DNA of 10,553 nucleotides from positions 1 to 10,553 of the forward strand of contig CALIQO010000594.1 in assembly GCA_938044055.1 (NCBI GenBank). The letters are read 5' to 3'. The stretch comes from an uncultured Saprospiraceae bacterium. GTDB taxonomy: Bacteria > Bacteroidota > Bacteroidia > Chitinophagales > Saprospiraceae. The notes beneath the pieces were generated by a model. The model was given only the letters and a program-made list of their open reading frames with translations. It searched no databases and had not been told where the DNA came from. This document shows, in pieces, positions 6,926-10,553 of this stretch (positions are counted from its first letter, which is position 1; every line of letters begins with the position of its first letter). Both the position numbers and the translations under genes were made by a program.

Positions 6926-7675
6926 ATGAAACCGTTTTCATTGATTATTATACTGTTTCTACTCGGCCAGAGCATGTATGCTCAGATTGTTAACATTGAA
7001 GATAGAAGGACTACATTCACCGATTCTGTAGGATGGTACGAGAACCTGGATGTAGGGTTTTCTTTTTCACAGAATAAAAAAAGTGTAAGCACTTTACACG
7101 GTAGTTTCCAGATAGAAGTACATCAGAAAAAAAGATCCTTCTTAAGCATCAGTCAATTTACCTTTGTAAAAGCAGGAGGAGAAAGATTCGTGAATCAAGG
7201 ATTTCAGCACTTACGTTTCACAAGAGAACTAAGCAGTAAATTTAGTTTGGAATCATTTGGTCAGATCCAGTATAACCAGCTTATATTTATAAAATTACGC
7301 GCACTGGCAGGAGGAGGGTTGAGGTTTCATCTTGTTGATAAGAAAAAGGAGAAAGTGAATTTCGGCTTGTCTACTATGTATGAGTATGATGAAGAACAGG
7401 GAGATGTTTCCAGAGATGACATCAGGATGAGCACCTATTTTTCTGCTGCTATCAGAATGGGTGAAAACGCCATTATTTCTTCAACTTCCTACTTTCAACC
7501 ACTTATTAATAAGATGGCTGATTATAGATTGTCTACAGAAACACAATTGCGGGTGACGCTTCTCGGAAATGTAGCATTTATTAATACTTTCTCCTTAACG
7601 TATGATAGTCGAGCTCCAGAAGAAGAAGTTAATACTTCATATAATCTTACGAGTGGAATCAGCTATGTTTTCTGA
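6926..7675 (+). CDS. DUF481 family outer-membrane beta-barrel protein
   Basis: From the ATG at 6926 the protein has 249 residues. MKPFSLIIILFLLGQSMYA is a typical signal peptide with cleavage after AxA-like MYA. The mature chain matches the DUF481 (YdiY-like) pattern: repeated amphipathic strands, NQGFQHLRFTREL followed by SLESFGQIQYNQL, LRALAGGGLRFHL and a C-terminal strand ending in Phe (SGISYVF), as for outer-membrane proteins. No biochemical role is established for the family to my knowledge. An ATG at 6893 would add 11 residues before the signal peptide and is less likely. The gene diverges from mnmG with 141 bases between the starts, and its end overlaps ybeY by 13 bp on the other strand. 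I found no clear -7 box in front of it. Confidence 0.85.
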   Translation: MKPFSLIIILFLLGQSMYAQIVNIEDRRTTFTDSVGWYENLDVGFSFSQNKKSVSTLHGSFQIEVHQKKRSFLSISQFTFVKAGGERFVNQGFQHLRFTRELSSKFSLESFGQIQYNQLIFIKLRALAGGGLRFHLVDKKKEKVNFGLSTMYEYDEEQGDVSRDDIRMSTYFSAAIRMGENAIISSTSYFQPLINKMADYRLSTETQLRVTLLGNVAFINTFSLTYDSRAPEEEVNTSYNLTSGISYVF

Positions 7676-8094
7676 TTGTGGAATAGCGATATTGCTTCCT
7701 CTTCTTTAGAGCGCATAATTGACTTATCTTCTTCCGTCTTGTCACCATAACCACATAGATGTAATAGCCCATGTGATATTACTCTGAGTAATTCATTCCT
7801 AAAAGGCTCTTCATACTGACTAGCATTTTCTTTCACGCGGTCTATACTGATAAAAATATCTGATTCTAGTTTTTCAGAATCGCCATAAGGAAAGGTGATG
7901 ATGTCGGTGTAGGTGTCGTGTTTTAAAAAATCTACATTAATCTTGTGGAGATACTTGTCCGAGCAGAAAATATAAGAAAGCCCTTCTATTTCTCTACCAT
8001 GCATTTGCGCAAGCGACATCAACCAATCGATATACTGGTTCTCATTGTTTAATAGGAAATCTACATCTTCTGAATGAAAGGATATTACACTCAA
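7663..8094 (-). CDS. ybeY: rRNA maturation RNase YbeY
   Basis: YbeY is a metal-dependent endoribonuclease-fold protein involved in 16S rRNA 3'-end maturation and ribosome quality control. The 143-residue protein has the family's core: INVDFLKHDTYTDIITFPY (about residues 52-70), corresponding to the DxxTDVLSF region, and the metal site HGLLHLCGYGD at 108-118. In most YbeY proteins the motif is HGxLHLxGYDH with three histidines; here H108 and H112 are present and the third position is D118, followed by KTEEDKSIMRSKEEEAI. Asp at that place is, to my knowledge, common in Bacteroidota YbeY and does not imply an inactive protein. The gene begins 9 bases after the RsbW-like ATPase gene, so the two are co-transcribed. 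Its stop codon lies inside the convergent DUF481 gene. Confidence 0.96.
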   Translation of the reverse strand: MSVISFHSEDVDFLLNNENQYIDWLMSLAQMHGREIEGLSYIFCSDKYLHKINVDFLKHDTYTDIITFPYGDSEKLESDIFISIDRVKENASQYEEPFRNELLRVISHGLLHLCGYGDKTEEDKSIMRSKEEEAISLFHNQKT

Positions 8095-8103
8095 GTGATC
8101 ATT

Positions 8104-8502
8104 TTAAACGTTGAATGACATCTCAACTGTTGAACCATTATTCTGGAAAGCTATCTTATCTGATAGGTGTGACATGATAAAAACGCCCCGACCTCCGCAA
8201 CATTCTATGTAGTCTGGAGAGGTGGGATCTGGAAGTTCTTGTAGGTCGAATCCTCCTCCTTCGTCAGTGACTTTTAATATTATGTTGTCGTTGTCTTGTT
8301 CCATTTCTATCCTCACAGACTTATTACTATCTTCTTTATTGCCATGTATAATAGCGTTATTGACAGCTTCTGTTAAGCTTATTAAGATATCAGGATACCT
8401 ATCCGGACAGATAGTATATTCTTGAGAAAGCTGCTCTAAAAAGGCTTCAACCTTAGAGATGCTTTCTGGGATCGACGGTACTGTAAGCATGGTTTTGCTC
8501 AT
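8104..8502 (-). CDS. RsbW-like ATP-binding protein (HATPase_c_2, anti-sigma factor kinase type)
   Basis: The 132-residue protein is a single GHKL ATPase domain of the HATPase_c_2 type. It has the N box SLTEAVNNAIIHGNK (about residues 42-56, with E45 and N49), the G1 box VTDEGGGFD (78-86) and the G2 box CGGRGVFIMSHLSD (102-115). In SpoIIAB/RsbW relatives this domain binds a sigma factor and phosphorylates an anti-anti-sigma STAS protein. No STAS, PP2C or sigma factor gene lies in the window, so its partner is unknown. It begins 28 bases after the DUF4175 gene and ends 9 bases before ybeY, in the arrangement DUF4175 / ATPase / ybeY that I recall from other Cytophagales. Regulation of stress or of translation by partner switching is possible but unproven. 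Confidence 0.9.
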   Translation of the reverse strand: MSKTMLTVPSIPESISKVEAFLEQLSQEYTICPDRYPDILISLTEAVNNAIIHGNKEDSNKSVRIEMEQDNDNIILKVTDEGGGFDLQELPDPTSPDYIECCGGRGVFIMSHLSDKIAFQNNGSTVEMSFNV

Positions 8503-8530
8503 TTTTTAATTCATTCCAATAGCATGAACA

Positions 8531-10553
8531 CTAATTTTCTCCTTTTAGTGCCCTATAATATTCATCGACCAGAAATTTATAGTACGGTTTTAAGTCAGGA
8601 GATACTGTTTTATATAATTCTATTTCCGCTTCACGCTTCTTTAGATATTCTTTCATCGAGGGTGGTAATTCTCTCCGCTTCTCCTGTGCTTGCTCTGCTT
8701 TACGCTTATTATCTAGTTCTCGTTGTTGCTCTGCTTTCTCCGCTTCTAGTAATCGGGTAAAGATATCTTGCTGTCTTTTCAGCATCTCGGTATCTAGTTT
8801 TTTATTGACTAGGTCCTCTTCTATCTTATCCATCTGGTCAATGATTTCTTGCAATTCTCGTGCCCCTTTTCCTTCTTCCCCTTTGCTGTCTCTCATTTCT
8901 TCTAGTGCTTTTCTTAAAGCCGCTTGTCTTGCTGCTGCTTGCGCAAAATCCTTGGCGCTCATTCCATTGCCGTCTTTCATCTTTCCCTGCATGCCTTTCA
9001 TTTCTCCATTGAGTTTTTCTTGTCCTTTGGTGATTTTATCCATAGGTACACGACCCATCTGACCTTGTCCACTCTGACCAGGTTTATTACACATCTGGCT
9101 GCCAGGCATCATGCTAGACATGGATTGTTGCATGTTTTCTAGAGACTCGTTTAACATAAGAGCTAGATCATTCAAGTTTTTCATAGAAGACCGCTGACTC
9201 TGGTTCGCTTCAGGAATTAATCTTTCTTCCATCTGGTCGAGACCGTGTTTCATGTTTTTCTTAATCTCAGAGACCTTCTCTGTAACGAAACTTTCAATAT
9301 CTGTCTGACGCAATGCAAGTGCCTTAAGGGAGTCTTCAACAATTTTAAAATCATTCTTAATTTTAAACTGTTCCTGCACAAGTTCCACATATCTAGGTGT
9401 AGAAGAAACAGTACGTCGCATATCGTTGAACAGTTGTTCTTGATCGAAAGATAGTCCTACAAGGTTTTCTAGAAGTTGTCTCAATGAAGCAATGTCTTCT
9501 TCCATCTGCTCCATCTCCCCTGATTGCATCTGTTGCATCATAGCCTGAGACATTTTTTTCATTTTCTTAGCAGCATTCTTCTGTGACTTAGAAGCACTGC
9601 TTTTCTTTTGTTCTTGAAGTTGTTGCTGGCTTTGTTCCATCTCCTCCTTGATTTCTTCCATCTCTTCTTGATTGTTTTCATCAAGGTTCTTAGGAGGACT
9701 TAATTCTTCATTCTGCTTCTCCATCTCTTCCATCTTCTCCTGCATCTTCTCAAATTCTTCATTGAGTTTTTCTTGTTCTTTCTGGATCTCTTCTGTATCC
9801 TGGTTTTTCTCTTCTGCCTCTTCAGTCTGCTCTGCAAGCTCTTCTTGCTTTTCCGCCATTTCTTCCAGTTTCTCACTCATATCCTGAATCTCTTTCTCCA
9901 TTTCCAGCTGCTTATACAGCTCTAGGAGACGCTCCATATCTTGCTCCTGGTTCTCTTCATTGAACTGCATTTCTTCCATCATCTCAATCGCATCTTCCTT
10001 GTTGAGTTCTTGCAACAATTCTTCTATCTGCTTCATGAGATCCATGCGCTCAGGATCCATTGCCTTCTCGAACAACTCTTCTAATTTTTCTTGCTTCTTC
10101 TGAGTCTCTTCATTCTGAGGGTTGAACTGCTCTTCGTTTTTCTGATTTTCATCAAACTTCTCCTTAGCGTTCTCCATCTTCTCTTGCAGCTCTTTCTGTT
10201 TTTCTAAGAGCTTTTCAATTTCTTTTTTATCCTGCCAATCCAGTTCATTCTTCTGAAGCAATTCATCTCTCAATTTTTTCAACTGCTTCTGAATTTTCTT
10301 CGTCTCTTCTAAATTCTTGAGTAACTCTTTCTTTATTTCTTCCTCGTTAACATCCTTCATCTCTTCCAGCTCCTCTATGGTTGGTTTAGCAAAGGTCATA
10401 ATACCTGTCTTGCTAGATTTACTTCCATTAACTACATCATTGTCATAAACCTCGAAGTAAAATGTCACTTCGTCTCCAGGTTCTAATCCGAGTTCTTCTG
10501 TGTCGAATACGTAGTCGTAATTTATACTTCTGTCATCAGGCTTAGCCATGGCG
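8531..10553 (-). CDS. DUF4175 family coiled-coil protein, 5' end cut by the window edge
   Basis: The frame is open to the right edge; the ATG at 10549 is preceded by an in-frame GCC and lies within the coding region, so the N-terminus is missing. About 674 codons are visible. They begin with a beta-rich segment (GDEVTFYFEVYDND, then FAKPTIEELEEM) that precedes the coiled coil in this family. After it come about 300 residues extremely rich in Glu, Gln, Lys and Met, a more ordered part (ASLRQLLENLVGLSFDQEQLF), a Gly/Gln/Met-rich linker (PGQSGQGQMG), and a conserved C-terminus (AQAAARQAALRKALEEMRD; ELPPSMKEYLKKREAEIELY; YYKFLVDEYYRALK). Full-length relatives are about 1,100 residues with N-terminal membrane helices. 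The function is unknown, perhaps an envelope scaffold. It is the first visible gene of the run that continues with the ATPase and ybeY. Confidence 0.88.
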   Translation of the reverse strand, partial: AMAKPDDRSINYDYVFDTEELGLEPGDEVTFYFEVYDNDVVNGSKSSKTGIMTFAKPTIEELEEMKDVNEEEIKKELLKNLEETKKIQKQLKKLRDELLQKNELDWQDKKEIEKLLEKQKELQEKMENAKEKFDENQKNEEQFNPQNEETQKKQEKLEELFEKAMDPERMDLMKQIEELLQELNKEDAIEMMEEMQFNEENQEQDMERLLELYKQLEMEKEIQDMSEKLEEMAEKQEELAEQTEEAEEKNQDTEEIQKEQEKLNEEFEKMQEKMEEMEKQNEELSPPKNLDENNQEEMEEIKEEMEQSQQQLQEQKKSSASKSQKNAAKKMKKMSQAMMQQMQSGEMEQMEEDIASLRQLLENLVGLSFDQEQLFNDMRRTVSSTPRYVELVQEQFKIKNDFKIVEDSLKALALRQTDIESFVTEKVSEIKKNMKHGLDQMEERLIPEANQSQRSSMKNLNDLALMLNESLENMQQSMSSMMPGSQMCNKPGQSGQGQMGRVPMDKITKGQEKLNGEMKGMQGKMKDGNGMSAKDFAQAAARQAALRKALEEMRDSKGEEGKGARELQEIIDQMDKIEEDLVNKKLDTEMLKRQQDIFTRLLEAEKAEQQRELDNKRKAEQAQEKRRELPPSMKEYLKKREAEIELYKTVSPDLKPYYKFLVDEYYRALKGEN

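Noticed and set aside
6847..6926. Possible -33/-7 promoter pair for the DUF481 gene (TTTTG at 6849-6853 and TAGTTTAT at 6887-6894)
   Set aside because: The second element has two mismatches to TAnnTTTG and the spacing is well over 30 bases, outside the usual range.
8805..9142. Overlapping plus-strand frames of 72-85 codons rich in Ser, Leu and Cys
   Set aside because: They are antisense to the Glu/Lys/Gln-rich DUF4175 coding region and arise from its composition.
9480..10360. Apparent tandem DNA repeats (many TTCTTC and CATCTC words)
   Set aside because: The words vary and follow codons for Glu, Lys and Met in a coiled coil; there is no fixed repeat unit as in a satellite or CRISPR array.

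Overview
The window looks like a low-GC Bacteroidota chromosome, most likely Cytophagales-type. The evidence is a DUF4175 coiled-coil protein, an RsbW-like ATPase and ybeY in tandem beside mnmG, a TPR / transmembrane / LuxR-type-HTH regulator, a DUF481 outer-membrane protein, and a TAnnTTTG-type -7 box. I saw no tRNA, rRNA, CRISPR array, insertion sequence, phage gene or attachment site. The taxonomic call is an inference from gene families and not from any search.

Left part (1-1676): a secreted protein of unknown function on the minus strand is cut by the left edge. It is followed by a 364-base gap with no confident gene; one 26-codon ORF with a Shine-Dalgarno-like leader stands out there. 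Next is a plus-strand secreted aspartic protease with two catalytic DTG/DSG motifs in one chain.

Middle (1679-4880, minus strand): read in the direction of transcription, the genes are a four-cysteine zinc-ribbon protein, a predicted outer-membrane beta-barrel, a 53-residue charged protein that is easy to miss, and a membrane-anchored TPR-HTH regulator. The regulator and the protease converge with only 2 bp between their stop codons, and a 10-bp inverted repeat sits across both ends.

Right part (4919-10553): this is a housekeeping block on the minus strand, read from the right: the C-terminal part of a DUF4175 protein, an RsbW-type ATPase, ybeY (16S rRNA maturation and ribosome quality control), then mnmG (tRNA wobble-uridine modification). 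A plus-strand DUF481 outer-membrane gene sits between ybeY and mnmG. It diverges from mnmG and overlaps the 3' end of ybeY by 13 bp, so mnmG must be transcribed separately; a -7 box 7 nt before its start codon suggests a nearly leaderless message.

I do not see a clear new multi-gene defence or metabolic system. The points most worth a second look are the unannotated 53-residue gene next to the TPR-HTH regulator, the single-chain two-motif aspartic protease facing that regulator, the near-leaderless mnmG, and two hairpins that overlap stop codons.
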